A stretch of DNA of 30,834 bases from DATCYZ01 sp036526195 (GCA_036526195.1 DATCYZ010000123.1:1-30834); one strand, 5' to 3'. Shown: positions 24,118-30,834, counted from the stretch's first letter. The notes: generated by a model from the letters alone, not told the origin. Made by a program: numbers and translations.

Positions 24118-24813
24118 TCATGCGCGGATGTAGGCCCAGCCCGATTGCATGCGCTTCACCACCTGGTCGAGCGCCGAGGGCGCCACCTGAACGCCTGGCA
24201 GAAGTTCCACCGTCACGCCGTGCTCGCGCAGCCGGTCGATGGTCTGGTTGCAGGCGATGAACGCGAGGTTCGGGTAGCGCAGGCGCAACGCGGAAATACG
24301 CGCGGCATGCGGCGAGGCGTCGGCGCGCAACAGGTCGAGCCCGCTGCCGTTTGCGACCACTTCGAGGTCGAGCGCCCGGCCTTCGGCCTTCGACGCGCGC
24401 AGCAGGTCCTCGATCTCGTCGAGCGCAATCGCCAGCGTCTCGGGTTGACCGGAGCTCACGTGCACCAGCACATGACTGGCCGCCACCGCCGGGCGCAATG
24501 CCGGGTCACCCGCCAGTTGTGGCGCCGGCACCGTCCAGGAATGGGCAATCCAGCCCGCGCCCAGCAACGCCGTCGCCAGTCCGGCCGCAAGCGCACGACG
24601 TCCCGGATGCGAGCGAGGCGGACGGTCCTGCGCCTGCACGCCTGCGTACGCGCTGCGCACCATGTCCTTCATCGCGCGCAACTCGCACAGTTCGCGACGC
24701 AGCTCGGCATCCCGTCCGAGCCGGTCGATCAGCTGCGTCCAGTCCGCGGCGTCCAGTTCGCCATCGACGAAGGCGTTCTGCATCTCGGGCGACACGTTTG
24801 CGTCCCGGTTCAT
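24118..24813 (-). CDS. Anti-sigma factor with extracytoplasmic DsrE-like domain
   Basis: A 231-residue single-pass membrane protein. Residues 10-60 (MQNAFVDGELDAADWTQLI onward) look like the cytoplasmic anti-sigma helix bundle with the usual VDGEL opening, without an HxxxCxxC zinc motif. A membrane helix follows at about 74-92 (ALAAGLATALLGAGWIA). Residues 113-231 form a DsrE-like domain: HVLVHVSSGQ, VVANGSGLDLLRAD, FIACNQTIDRL with Cys188, and the ending MQSGWAYIR. The secreted protein at 25482-25922 has the same order of blocks with VACDNTI and QQEGWAYVR. ATG 24813 overlaps the sigma-factor stop as ATGA, the usual sign of coupled synthesis. I infer that the DsrE-like half senses a periplasmic sulfur or thiol signal and controls release of the sigma factor. 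FecR-type domains are the other common sensors; I see no such motif. Confidence 0.85.
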   Translation of the reverse strand: MNRDANVSPEMQNAFVDGELDAADWTQLIDRLGRDAELRRELCELRAMKDMVRSAYAGVQAQDRPPRSHPGRRALAAGLATALLGAGWIAHSWTVPAPQLAGDPALRPAVAASHVLVHVSSGQPETLAIALDEIEDLLRASKAEGRALDLEVVANGSGLDLLRADASPHAARISALRLRYPNLAFIACNQTIDRLREHGVTVELLPGVQVAPSALDQVVKRMQSGWAYIRA

Positions 24814-25364
24814 TTCACCCGCCTGAGCGGCACCGCGCCCGTCCCCGGCGCGTAGGCCAGCAGCGGCGTGCGCAGCGCCTCGCGCGCGCGACACAGCCGG
24901 CTCATCACGGTGCCGAGCGGCACCGCAAGCGCCTCGCCGACCTCCGCGTAGGACAGTCCTTCGAGGTCGACCAGCGTCAGCACCTGACGCTGCCCCAGCG
25001 GCAGGCGGGCAATGGCCTTGCGCACCCGCGCCACAAGTTCCGCCTGCGCCCTCGCCTCTTCGGGCGTGGGTGCAGGATCCGCCAGTTCCTCGGCGAGCGC
25101 ATCGATGTCGTCGTTCGGCCGCAAGCGCCGGTAATGGTCGCGCAGGGCATTGGCGAGAATGCTGCAGAGCCAACTCTTGAGGCGTTCCGGATCGCGCAGC
25201 TGGGCGCGGTGCGCAAGCGCGCGCAGCAGGGTCTCCTGGACGAGGTCATCCGAGAGCGCGGCGTCATGGCACCAGGCGAAGGCGAGGCGATACAGGACGT
25301 CGCGGTGCGCCGCCACGCGCGTTCGGAATCCGGGACGTTTGCCGAAGAGAAATCGCAGACCCAT
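24810..25364 (-). CDS. ECF (extracytoplasmic function) RNA polymerase sigma factor
   Basis: A 184-residue group 4 sigma factor. Region 2 spans about 15-80, with ALSDDLVQETLLRAL (core-binding and -10 recognition) and LKSWLCSILANALRDHYRR. Region 4 spans about 115-165, with LPLGQRQVLTLVDLEGLSYAEVGEALAVP and GTVMSRLCRAREAL forming the helix-turn-helix for the -35 (each piece under 30 residues, spanning 118-162). Regions 1 and 3 are absent, as in all ECF factors. The start at ATG 25364 is preceded 7 nt upstream by CGTCA of an ECF-type promoter, so the gene probably activates itself and may be leaderless. It overlaps its anti-sigma gene by 4 bp and diverges from a secreted DsrE-like gene that has a mirrored promoter. 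Confidence 0.93.
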   Translation of the reverse strand: MGLRFLFGKRPGFRTRVAAHRDVLYRLAFAWCHDAALSDDLVQETLLRALAHRAQLRDPERLKSWLCSILANALRDHYRRLRPNDDIDALAEELADPAPTPEEARAQAELVARVRKAIARLPLGQRQVLTLVDLEGLSYAEVGEALAVPLGTVMSRLCRAREALRTPLLAYAPGTGAVPLRRVK

Positions 25365-25371
25365 GGTCAAG

Positions 25372-25398
25372 TGACGCGACAGTTCACGCGATTATTCC
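25372..25398 (-). promoter_or_regulatory. ECF-type promoter driving the sigma/anti-sigma operon
   Basis: Minus strand: GGAAT (25398-25394), 17 nt, CGTCA (25376-25372), ending 7 nt before the sigma ATG. The form GGAAT-N17-CGTC resembles known ECF promoters with an AAC/AAT -35 and CGT -10. It mirrors the plus-strand site driving the DsrE-like gene. Confidence 0.6.
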
Positions 25399-25402
25399 AT
25401 GC

Positions 25403-25436
25403 GGAACCCGGAATAAAGCCCGTGGCGTCTGCGTCT
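25403..25436 (+). promoter_or_regulatory. ECF-type promoter driving the secreted DsrE-like gene
   Basis: Plus strand: GGAAT (25410-25414), 17 nt, CGTCT (25432-25436). An overlapping alternative is GGAAC (25403-25407), 18 nt, CGTCT (25426-25430). TTATTCC (25392-25398) and GGAATAA (25410-25416) make a 7-bp inverted repeat that contains the -35 boxes of both directions. The expected leader is about 40 nt and includes AGGAGG. Confidence 0.6.
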
Positions 25437-25481
25437 TATCCAGGCAGGGCAGCATCCAACCACTACCCGCAGGAGGGGAAA

Positions 25482-25922
25482 ATGACCATGAAACAGGTGT
25501 TTACCGCGATGGCGCTGTTCGCCGCGCTCGCCGTCGGCACGCTGCAAACCACCGCACCGGCATTCGCAGCGGACGTGAAAACGAACAAGCTCGTGATCCA
25601 GGTGAGCGACAACGATCCCGCGAAGTGGAACCTCGCGCTGAACAACGCATTGAACGTGCAGAAGGACCTCGGCAAGGACAAGGTCCAGATCGAGATCATC
25701 GCCTACGGCCCGGGACTGAACATGCTGAAGGCCGAGTCGAAGGTGCGCGACCGCGTGGTCGGCGCGATGGACGGGGGCGTCGGCATCGTCGCCTGCGACA
25801 ACACCATCCGCAACATGAAGCTGACGAACGCCGACCTGATCGGCGGCATCGCCCACGTCGACTCCGGCGTGGTCGGCATCATGAAGCGCCAGCAGGAAGG
25901 CTGGGCCTACGTGCGGCCGTAG
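25482..25922 (+). CDS. Secreted DsrE-like family protein
   Basis: A 146-residue periplasmic protein. A signal peptide (MTMKQVFTAMALFAALAVG, then TLQTTAPAFA) is probably cleaved after Ala29. The mature part, KLVIQVSDNDPAKWNLALNN onward, is a single DsrE-like domain with AYGPGLNMLKAES, GIVACDNTI with Cys105 and the ending EGWAYVRP. DsrE/DsrF proteins handle sulfur in persulfide relay, usually through a conserved Cys; Cys105 is the only Cys here. The domain is homologous by eye to the extracytoplasmic part of the anti-sigma protein encoded divergently. AGGAGG (25471-25476) stands 5 nt before ATG 25482; ATG 25488 is possible but poorly spaced. The ECF-type promoter upstream makes this the likely principal target of the sigma factor. 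Confidence 0.88.
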   Translation: MTMKQVFTAMALFAALAVGTLQTTAPAFAADVKTNKLVIQVSDNDPAKWNLALNNALNVQKDLGKDKVQIEIIAYGPGLNMLKAESKVRDRVVGAMDGGVGIVACDNTIRNMKLTNADLIGGIAHVDSGVVGIMKRQQEGWAYVRP

Positions 25923-25937
25923 TCGGGGAACGGCGCG

Positions 25938-25960
25938 AAAAAGGGGTCTGACCCCTTTTT
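25938..25960. repeat. Fourth copy of the AAAAGGGGTC palindrome, between convergent genes
   Basis: A perfect 23-bp palindrome: 11-bp arms (AAAAAGGGGTC / GACCCCTTTTT) around one T. It lies 15 bp after the DsrE-like stop and 13 bp before the end of the convergent nitronate monooxygenase. With its T-run on either strand it could work as a bidirectional terminator. Confidence 0.85.
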
Positions 25961-25973
25961 CTCGCCCGCTTCT

Positions 25974-26939
25974 TCAGGATCCGATCTGCAACCGCCGCCG
26001 CGCGGCGGTGTACTCGGCAGACAGTTGCGCGACCACGTCGCGGATCGGCGTGACCGCGTCGATATGGCCAACGCCCTGCCCCGCGCTCCAGATGTCGCGC
26101 CAGACCTTCTTCTCGGCGCCGCCTTCGGTGCCGAAGTTCATCTTCGAGGGATCGGACTTCGGCAGGTTGTCCGGGTCGAAGCCGGCAGCCGTGACGCTGT
26201 GGCGCAGGTAGTTGCCGTGCACGCCGGAGAACAGGTCGGTGTAGATGATGTCGTTCGCCTTCGAGCGCAGGAGCTCTTCCTTGTAGCGGTCCGGCACGCT
26301 GGCTTCCGGGGTGGCGAGGAAACGCGTGCCGATATAGGCGAGGTCCGCCCCCGAGGCGAGCGCGGCGAGGATGGCATCGCCCGAGGCGATCGCCCCGGAG
26401 AGCACGATCGGCCCGTCGAAGAACCGGCGCACTTCGCCCACCAGCGCGAAGGGCGAGAGCCGCCCGGCATGCCCGCCGGCGCCGGCGCAGACCAGGATCA
26501 GGCCGTCGACGCCCGCCTCGAGCGCCTTCTCCGCGTGGCGCACGTTGATCACGTCGTGCAGCACGATGCCGCCGTAGCCGTGCACCGCCGACACCACCTC
26601 GTTCGGCGCGCGCAGGCTGGTGATGATGATCGGCGTCTTGTGCTTCACGCAGGTGGCCACGTCCTGCATCAGCCGGTCGTTCGACTTGTGCACGATCTGG
26701 TTCACCGCGTACGGCGCGGGCGGCGCATCCGGGTGCGCGGCCCGGTGCGCCGCCAGCGCGGTCTCGATCTCGGTCAGCCAGTCCGTCAGGGTCTCCTGCG
26801 GGCGGGCGTTCAGCGCCGGGAACGAGCCGACGATGCCGGCCTTGCACTGCTCGATCACCAGCTTCGGGTTGCCGGCAATGAACATCGGCGCGCCGATCAC
26901 GGGCAGGCGCAGGGATTGCAGCAGGGGCGGTAGCGACAT
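25974..26939 (-). CDS. Nitronate monooxygenase (2-nitropropane dioxygenase family)
   Basis: A 321-residue FMN-dependent TIM-barrel enzyme predicted to oxidise alkyl nitronates, detoxifying nitro compounds such as 3-nitropropionate. It begins LRLPVIGAPMFIAGNPKLV, the standard family start, and includes the phosphate-binding GAGGHAG, LSGAIASGDAILAALASGADLAYIG and GTRFLATPEA (last two spanning about 199-229). No membrane or export signal occurs. AAGGAG precedes ATG 26939 by about 9 nt. It is divergent from the dienoyl-CoA isomerase gene with a 69-bp shared regulatory gap. Family members are often misannotated enoyl-ACP reductase FabK; FabK is less likely given the length and context. Confidence 0.9.
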   Translation of the reverse strand: MSLPPLLQSLRLPVIGAPMFIAGNPKLVIEQCKAGIVGSFPALNARPQETLTDWLTEIETALAAHRAAHPDAPPAPYAVNQIVHKSNDRLMQDVATCVKHKTPIIITSLRAPNEVVSAVHGYGGIVLHDVINVRHAEKALEAGVDGLILVCAGAGGHAGRLSPFALVGEVRRFFDGPIVLSGAIASGDAILAALASGADLAYIGTRFLATPEASVPDRYKEELLRSKANDIIYTDLFSGVHGNYLRHSVTAAGFDPDNLPKSDPSKMNFGTEGGAEKKVWRDIWSAGQGVGHIDAVTPIRDVVAQLSAEYTAARRRLQIGS

Positions 26940-26964
26940 CGGGACAGGCTCCTTGGGTGCGGAA

Positions 26965-26985
26965 GACCGCGCGTATCATGCGGTC
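26965..26985 (+). promoter_or_regulatory. Dyad overlapping the -10 box of the dienoyl-CoA isomerase gene
   Basis: GACCGC (26965-26970) and GCGGTC (26980-26985) flank 9 bp that include TATCAT (26974-26979), a -10 candidate for the gene starting at 27009. A repressor bound to the dyad would block that promoter. The -35 is weak. Confidence 0.45.
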
Positions 26986-27008
26986 GACTGTTTTCGCGAG
27001 GATACCCC

Positions 27009-27845
27009 ATGGCTTATCGTTCGTTCACGCTCGAGATCGACGCGCAGGTCGCGCACCTGCGGCTCACCCGCCCGGAAAAGCTGAATGCCATGGACGGGGT
27101 GTTCTGGTCCGAACTCGACGCCATCCTCGCCGACCTGCAGCGCCGCGCCCCGGCGCGCGTGCTGGTGCTCTCGGCCGAGGGCAAGCACTTCTGCGCCGGC
27201 ATGGACCTCGCGGTGTTCGAAAGCGGCAGCGCCCTGCCCGAGGGCAACGCCGCGGCCCGCACCGCGTTCTACGAGCAGATCCTCGCCCTGCAGCGCACCT
27301 TCACGCGACTCGAGGAACTGCGTCTGCCGGTGATCGCCGCGATCCACGGCGCCTGCGTCGGCGGCGCGCTCGACATGGTGACCGCCTGCGACATCCGCTA
27401 TGCCTCCGCCGACGCCTTCTTCTGCGTGCAGGAGATCAACATCGGCATCGTCGCGGACGTCGGCACGCTGCAGCGCCTGCCGAAGCTGATCCCCGAAGCC
27501 GTGGCGCGCGAGTACGCCTACTCCGGACGCCGGCTGCCGGCCGCGCGCGCCAAAGAGATCGGGCTGGTGAACGAGGTGTTCCAGGATGCCGCCGCAGCGC
27601 GCGTGGCGGCACTGGCCCTGGCGCGCGAGATTGCAGCCAAGTCGCCGGCCGCCGTCTGGGCCAGCAAGCGGGCGATCAACTATTCGCGCGAGCACACCGT
27701 GGCGGAAAGCCTCGAGCAGATGGCGCTGCTGCAACTCGGCGTCTGGCAGAGCCGCGACATCCGCGAGGCGGCGCAGGCCACCGCCGAGAAGCGACCGGCG
27801 AAGTTCGAGGACCTCGCGCCGGTGCCGTCCTTCGGCGCGCCCTGA
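27009..27845 (+). CDS. Delta3,5-delta2,4-dienoyl-CoA isomerase-like crotonase
   Basis: A 278-residue crotonase-fold enzyme. Most crotonases here would be named enoyl-CoA hydratase, but the active site matches dienoyl-CoA isomerase (mammalian ECH1): Asp128 in TACDIRY, Glu142 in FCVQEINIG and Asp150 in VADVGTLQRLPKL correspond to the Asp/Glu/Asp set of ECH1. The oxyanion-hole residues are in HFCAGMDL and GACVGGALDM. The role would be re-entering unsaturated fatty acids with odd-position double bonds into beta-oxidation. GAGGA (26998-27002) lies 6 nt before ATG. The gene converges with the FadJ-like gene 12 bp away. Confidence 0.88.
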   Translation: MAYRSFTLEIDAQVAHLRLTRPEKLNAMDGVFWSELDAILADLQRRAPARVLVLSAEGKHFCAGMDLAVFESGSALPEGNAAARTAFYEQILALQRTFTRLEELRLPVIAAIHGACVGGALDMVTACDIRYASADAFFCVQEINIGIVADVGTLQRLPKLIPEAVAREYAYSGRRLPAARAKEIGLVNEVFQDAAAARVAALALAREIAAKSPAAVWASKRAINYSREHTVAESLEQMALLQLGVWQSRDIREAAQATAEKRPAKFEDLAPVPSFGAP

Positions 27846-27857
27846 ACGGCGCCCGGC

Positions 27858-30005
27858 TCAGCGCAGCAACCCGCCCGACGCGGCGAGCGCGCGCAGGTTC
27901 GCCGGCAGGGCGAAACGCGCGCCGTGCTTCTTTGCCAGCGCATCGGCGCGCGCCGCGAACTTCGCCGCGCCCACGTGGTTGACGAACTGCAGTGCGCCGC
28001 CGGTCCAGGCCGGGAAGCCGATGCCGAAGATCGAGCCGATGTTGGCGTCGTGCACCGTCTCGAGCACCCCTTCCTCGAGGCAACGCGCGGTCTCGATCGA
28101 CTGGCGATAGAGGATCCGATCCTTCAGTTCCCCGAGGTCCCACTTGGCGCCCGGCTTGCCGAAATGCTTCGCAAGGTCCGGCCAGAGCGTCTTCGGCGCG
28201 CCTTTCGGATAGTCGTAGAAGCCCGCGCCCGCGGTGCGCCCGGCGCGTTTGAACTCCGTGACCATGCGCACGATCACCGCCTCGCCCGGCGGCGAGACGT
28301 ACTTGCCGCCGGCTGCTTCGACATCTGCGCGCGTCTGCTCCATGACGTGCATGGAGAGCGCGAGCGAGGTCTCGTCCACCACGGCCAGCGGCCCCACCGG
28401 CATGCCGGCGAGCCGCGCCGCATTCTCGATCACCGCGGGCGCAACGCCTTCCTCGAGCATCGCGCAGCCTTCCATGACGAAGGTGCCGAAGGTGCGGCTG
28501 GTGAAGAAGCCGCGTGCGTCGTTCACCACGATGGGGGTCTTGCCGATCGCCAGCACGTAGTCGTACGCCTTCGCGAGCGTCTCCGGCGAGGTCTTCTTCC
28601 CCTTGATGATCTCCACCAGCTTCATCTTGTCCACCGGCGAGAAGAAATGCAGGCCGACGAAGTGCTCCGGCTTCGCGCTCGCCTCGGCGAGCCCGCTGAT
28701 CGGCAGGGTCGAGGTGTTGGAGGCGAAGACGCCGCCCGCCGCCAGCATCGGCTCGGCTTCCTGCGTCACCTGCGCCTTCAGTTCGCGCTTCTCGAACACC
28801 GCCTCGATGATCAGGTCGCAGCCGCGCAAGGCTTCGGCCCCGGCCGCGGGCGTGATGCGCGCGAGGATGGCGGCAGCCTCGGCCTCGGTGCTGCGGCCGC
28901 CCTTCACGCGACCGGCGAGCAACTTCTCGCTATATCCCTTGCCGGCCGCGGCCTTGTCCTCGCTCACGTCCTTCAGCACGCAGTCGATGCCGCGCGAGGC
29001 CGTGGCCCAGGCGATGCCGGCCCCCATCATGCCGGCGCCGAGGATGCCGACCTTCGCGGGCTTCCAGCGCGGGAAGTCCTTCGGGCGCGAGGCGCCGGAA
29101 CGGATCGCCGTGAGGTTGAAGAAGAACGCGGTGATCATGTTCTTCGCCACCTGCCCGACCGCGAGTTTCGCGAGATAGCGCGATTCGATGCGCAGCGCGG
29201 TGTCGAAGTCGACCTCCGCGCCCTCGACCATCGCCGCCATGATCGCTTCGGGCGCCGGGTACAGGCCGCGGGTCTTCTCCACCAGCATCGCGGGCGCCAC
29301 CGCCAGCATCTGCGCCACCTTCGGCGTCGAGGGCGTGCCGCCGGGCATGCGATAGCCCTTCTCGTCCCAGGGCTGCACCGGCGCCGGATGCGCCTTGATC
29401 CATTCGCGCGCCATCGATTCCTGCGCCTGCGCGTTCGCCGCGAGGCCCTGCAGCAGGCCGAGTTGCGCGGCCTCCGCCGGCTTCATGATGCGGCCTTCGA
29501 CGAGGTACGGAAACGCGGCCTGAAGCCCGAGCATGCGCACCGTCTTGGTCACCCCGCCGGCGCCTGGCAAGAGGCCGAGCGTCACTTCCGGCAGCCCGAG
29601 CTGGATGCGCGGATCGTCGATGCAGATGCGGCAATGCGCGGCGAGCGCCACTTCCCAGCCACCGCCGAGCGCCGCACCGTTCAGCAGCGCCACCACCGGC
29701 TTGCCGAGCTTTTCCAGCCGCCGGAAGCTGCGCTTCATCGTCTCGATCTCGCGGAACATCCGCGTCCCGTCGGCCTCGGTCAGCTTCATCACATCCTTGA
29801 GTTCGGCGCCGGCGAAAAAGGTCTTCTTCGCCGAGCGCAGGATCACGCCGTCATAGGCGTCCTTCTCCGCCTCGAGGCGGTCGAGCGTCTCGCCGAGCGC
29901 GGTCTGGAAGGCTGCGGTCATGGTGTTGACCGGGGCGTCCGGCGCGTCGAGGGTCAGGGTGATGATGCGGTCTGGGCCGGTTTCGTAGCGGATCGGGGAG
30001 GTCAT
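27858..30005 (-). CDS. FadJ/FadB-like enoyl-CoA hydratase / 3-hydroxyacyl-CoA dehydrogenase
   Basis: A 715-residue bifunctional beta-oxidation enzyme. The N-terminal crotonase domain (1-190) has Glu118 in GGGWEVAL and Glu140 in LGLPEVTLGLLPGAGG, the two catalytic acids of hydratases. A linker leads to the 3-hydroxyacyl-CoA dehydrogenase domain, with NAD motif GILGAGMMGAGIA (about 325), FASNTSTLPI and the catalytic His in VGLHFFSPVDKMKLVEII, and then two C-terminal dehydrogenase helices domains. Length and order match FadJ/FadB. It works with the thiolase encoded upstream on the same strand after a 217-bp gap with a strong hairpin. No clear ribosome-binding site precedes ATG 30005. Confidence 0.95.
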   Translation of the reverse strand: MTSPIRYETGPDRIITLTLDAPDAPVNTMTAAFQTALGETLDRLEAEKDAYDGVILRSAKKTFFAGAELKDVMKLTEADGTRMFREIETMKRSFRRLEKLGKPVVALLNGAALGGGWEVALAAHCRICIDDPRIQLGLPEVTLGLLPGAGGVTKTVRMLGLQAAFPYLVEGRIMKPAEAAQLGLLQGLAANAQAQESMAREWIKAHPAPVQPWDEKGYRMPGGTPSTPKVAQMLAVAPAMLVEKTRGLYPAPEAIMAAMVEGAEVDFDTALRIESRYLAKLAVGQVAKNMITAFFFNLTAIRSGASRPKDFPRWKPAKVGILGAGMMGAGIAWATASRGIDCVLKDVSEDKAAAGKGYSEKLLAGRVKGGRSTEAEAAAILARITPAAGAEALRGCDLIIEAVFEKRELKAQVTQEAEPMLAAGGVFASNTSTLPISGLAEASAKPEHFVGLHFFSPVDKMKLVEIIKGKKTSPETLAKAYDYVLAIGKTPIVVNDARGFFTSRTFGTFVMEGCAMLEEGVAPAVIENAARLAGMPVGPLAVVDETSLALSMHVMEQTRADVEAAGGKYVSPPGEAVIVRMVTEFKRAGRTAGAGFYDYPKGAPKTLWPDLAKHFGKPGAKWDLGELKDRILYRQSIETARCLEEGVLETVHDANIGSIFGIGFPAWTGGALQFVNHVGAAKFAARADALAKKHGARFALPANLRALAASGGLLR

Positions 30006-30120
30006 TGGGTATTTTTCGGTTCAGTTGGGCGTGTTTTGCAGGCACTCACGGATTGCAGTTCGCAGGCAGGAAAACCGACGCGCTGAATCGCAGGCTCCTG
30101 CTCAAATCGGGGAAAACCGA

Positions 30121-30175
30121 TCCCGGCTTTTGGCGTTGGCCGGAAGATTCACCCGGCCAGCGCCAAAAGCCGGGA
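30121..30175. repeat. Long hairpin between the thiolase and FadJ-like genes
   Basis: A 23-bp stem, left arm 30121-30143 and right arm 30153-30175 around a 9-nt loop, with a single T/G position that is a wobble pair in RNA on one strand. GGGGAAAA occurs just outside both arms (30112-30119 and 30179-30186) as a direct repeat. The rest of 30006-30222 shows no gene. It may attenuate or stabilise transcript between the two beta-oxidation genes, or be a mobile palindrome. Confidence 0.7.
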
Positions 30176-30222
30176 CCTGGGGAAAAGCAACCGGCTCAGG
30201 GGGTGATCGGAGGCACTCGCTC

Positions 30223-30834
30223 TTAAACACGCTCCACAATCGTCGCAATCCCCATCCCGCCCCCGACGCACAGCGTCGCCAATCCATAGCGCAGCTTGCG
30301 CCGCTCGAGTTCGTCGATCAGGGTGCCGAGGATCATGGCGCCGGTGGCGCCGAGCGGATGGCCCATGGCGATCGAGCCGCCGTTCACGTTGACCTTCTCT
30401 TCGGGCACGCCAAGCTCCTTCATGAAGCGCATCGGCACGGCGGCGAAGGCCTCGTTCACTTCGAAGAGGTCGATATCCTCGATGCGCAGCTTGGCCTTGG
30501 CGAGCACCTTGCGCGCGGCGGGCATCGGCCCGGTCAGCATGATGGTCGGGTCGGCGCCGGAGAGCGCAGTGGCGACAACGCGCGCGCGCGGCGTCAGGCC
30601 GAATACCTTGGCCATCTCCTCGCTGCCGACCAGCACAGTGGCCGCGCCGTCGACGATGCCCGAGGAGTTGCCCGCGGTGTGGACGTGGCGGATCTCCGAG
30701 AGCTCCGGGTAGCGGGACAGCGCCTTGCCGTCGAAGGACCGGTCGTCGCCCTTGCTGACGTATCCGCCGAGTCCCTCGAACGACGGGGGCAGCTTGGCCA
30801 GGCCGTCGGCGCTGGTCCCATGCCGAGGGTGCTC
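30223..30834 (-). CDS. Acetyl-CoA acyltransferase (thiolase), 5' part outside window
   Basis: The C-terminal 203 residues of a thiolase; the frame is open to the right edge. Reading from the edge it gives LAKLPPSFEG, then HVHTAGNSSGIVDGAATVLVG, the Ser/Asn substrate loop (about 50-70 of the visible part). It continues with VNEAFA, NVNGGSIAMGHPLGATGA with the catalytic His, and LCVGGGMGIA with the second catalytic Cys. The nucleophilic Cys lies in the missing N-terminal half. It would carry out the last step of beta-oxidation, with acetyl-CoA release, and probably forms the alpha2beta2-type partner of the FadJ-like protein encoded downstream on the same strand. Specificity for long or short chains cannot be told. 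Confidence 0.93.
   Translation of the reverse strand, partial: EHPRHGTSADGLAKLPPSFEGLGGYVSKGDDRSFDGKALSRYPELSEIRHVHTAGNSSGIVDGAATVLVGSEEMAKVFGLTPRARVVATALSGADPTIMLTGPMPAARKVLAKAKLRIEDIDLFEVNEAFAAVPMRFMKELGVPEEKVNVNGGSIAMGHPLGATGAMILGTLIDELERRKLRYGLATLCVGGGMGIATIVERV

Noticed and set aside
24118..25173. Longer version of the anti-sigma protein starting inside the sigma gene
   Set aside because: The extra N-terminal part is shadow of the sigma gene; ATG 24813 with the ATGA overlap and the VDGEL opening is the natural start.
27924..30086. 720-codon open frame on the plus strand opposite the FadJ-like gene
   Set aside because: The minus-strand frame has every catalytic motif of FadJ; the plus frame is low-complexity Arg/His/Ala sequence.

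Overview
This is a GC-rich, very compact stretch of bacterial chromosome. The gene families suggest a betaproteobacterium (Burkholderiales or a neighbouring order): a TAXI solute receptor, RraA-like and HpcH aldolases, EttA, RlmJ, DUF3422, and families of GC-rich palindromic repeats. That placement is inference from gene content; no rRNA or tRNA gene is visible. No gap between genes exceeds 300 bp, and several neighbours overlap by a few bases.

Layout. Positions 1-9236 hold a 6-TM diguanylate cyclase (cut by the left edge), an MFS transporter and SDR pair, an epoxide hydrolase, a rhomboid protease, a Cys-motif protein with a Lys/Ala-rich tail, an orphan membrane-anchored TAXI receptor, a ketopantoate reductase-like gene overlapping a secreted ClpP-fold protein that appears to start at CTG, and an EamA transporter behind a 12-codon leader ORF. 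Positions 9312-12375 hold a minus-strand cluster: a double cNMP-binding protein, EttA and a small K+ channel. Positions 12506-15988 hold a second SDR, a nested palindromic element, a PQQ sugar dehydrogenase, MgtC/SapB and an HpcH aldolase. Positions 16029-21567 hold a Hanks-type kinase, then a plus-strand run of PRISE-like reductase, RraA-like protein and DUF3422, followed by a two-gene redox unit: a cysteine (non-selenium) homologue of GrdB and a glutaredoxin. Positions 21619-24032 hold a beta-hydroxyacid dehydrogenase, RlmJ with a repeat-derived tail, and a MazG-like pyrophosphohydrolase. Positions 25974-30834 carry nitronate monooxygenase and beta-oxidation genes (dienoyl-CoA isomerase, FadJ-like fusion, thiolase cut by the right edge).

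The most notable unit is at 24118-25922. An ECF sigma factor overlaps, by ATGA, a membrane anti-sigma protein whose extracytoplasmic half is a DsrE-like domain. Divergent to them is a secreted, free-standing DsrE-like protein that resembles this sensor half, including an aligned Cys and the same GWAYxR ending. The 117-bp gap contains two mirror-image ECF-type promoters (GGAAT-N17-CGTC on each strand). I read this as a self-regulated envelope sulfur or thiol stress circuit in which sensor and effector share a fold.

Other noteworthy features: a palindrome (arms AAAAGGGGTC / GACCCCTTTT) present four times, three of them translated in one frame as KRGxTPFR in RlmJ; a 197-bp element whose two hairpins differ by compensatory changes; several genes with a -10-like box only 5-6 nt before ATG, suggesting leaderless mRNAs; and the GrdB-like/glutaredoxin pair.
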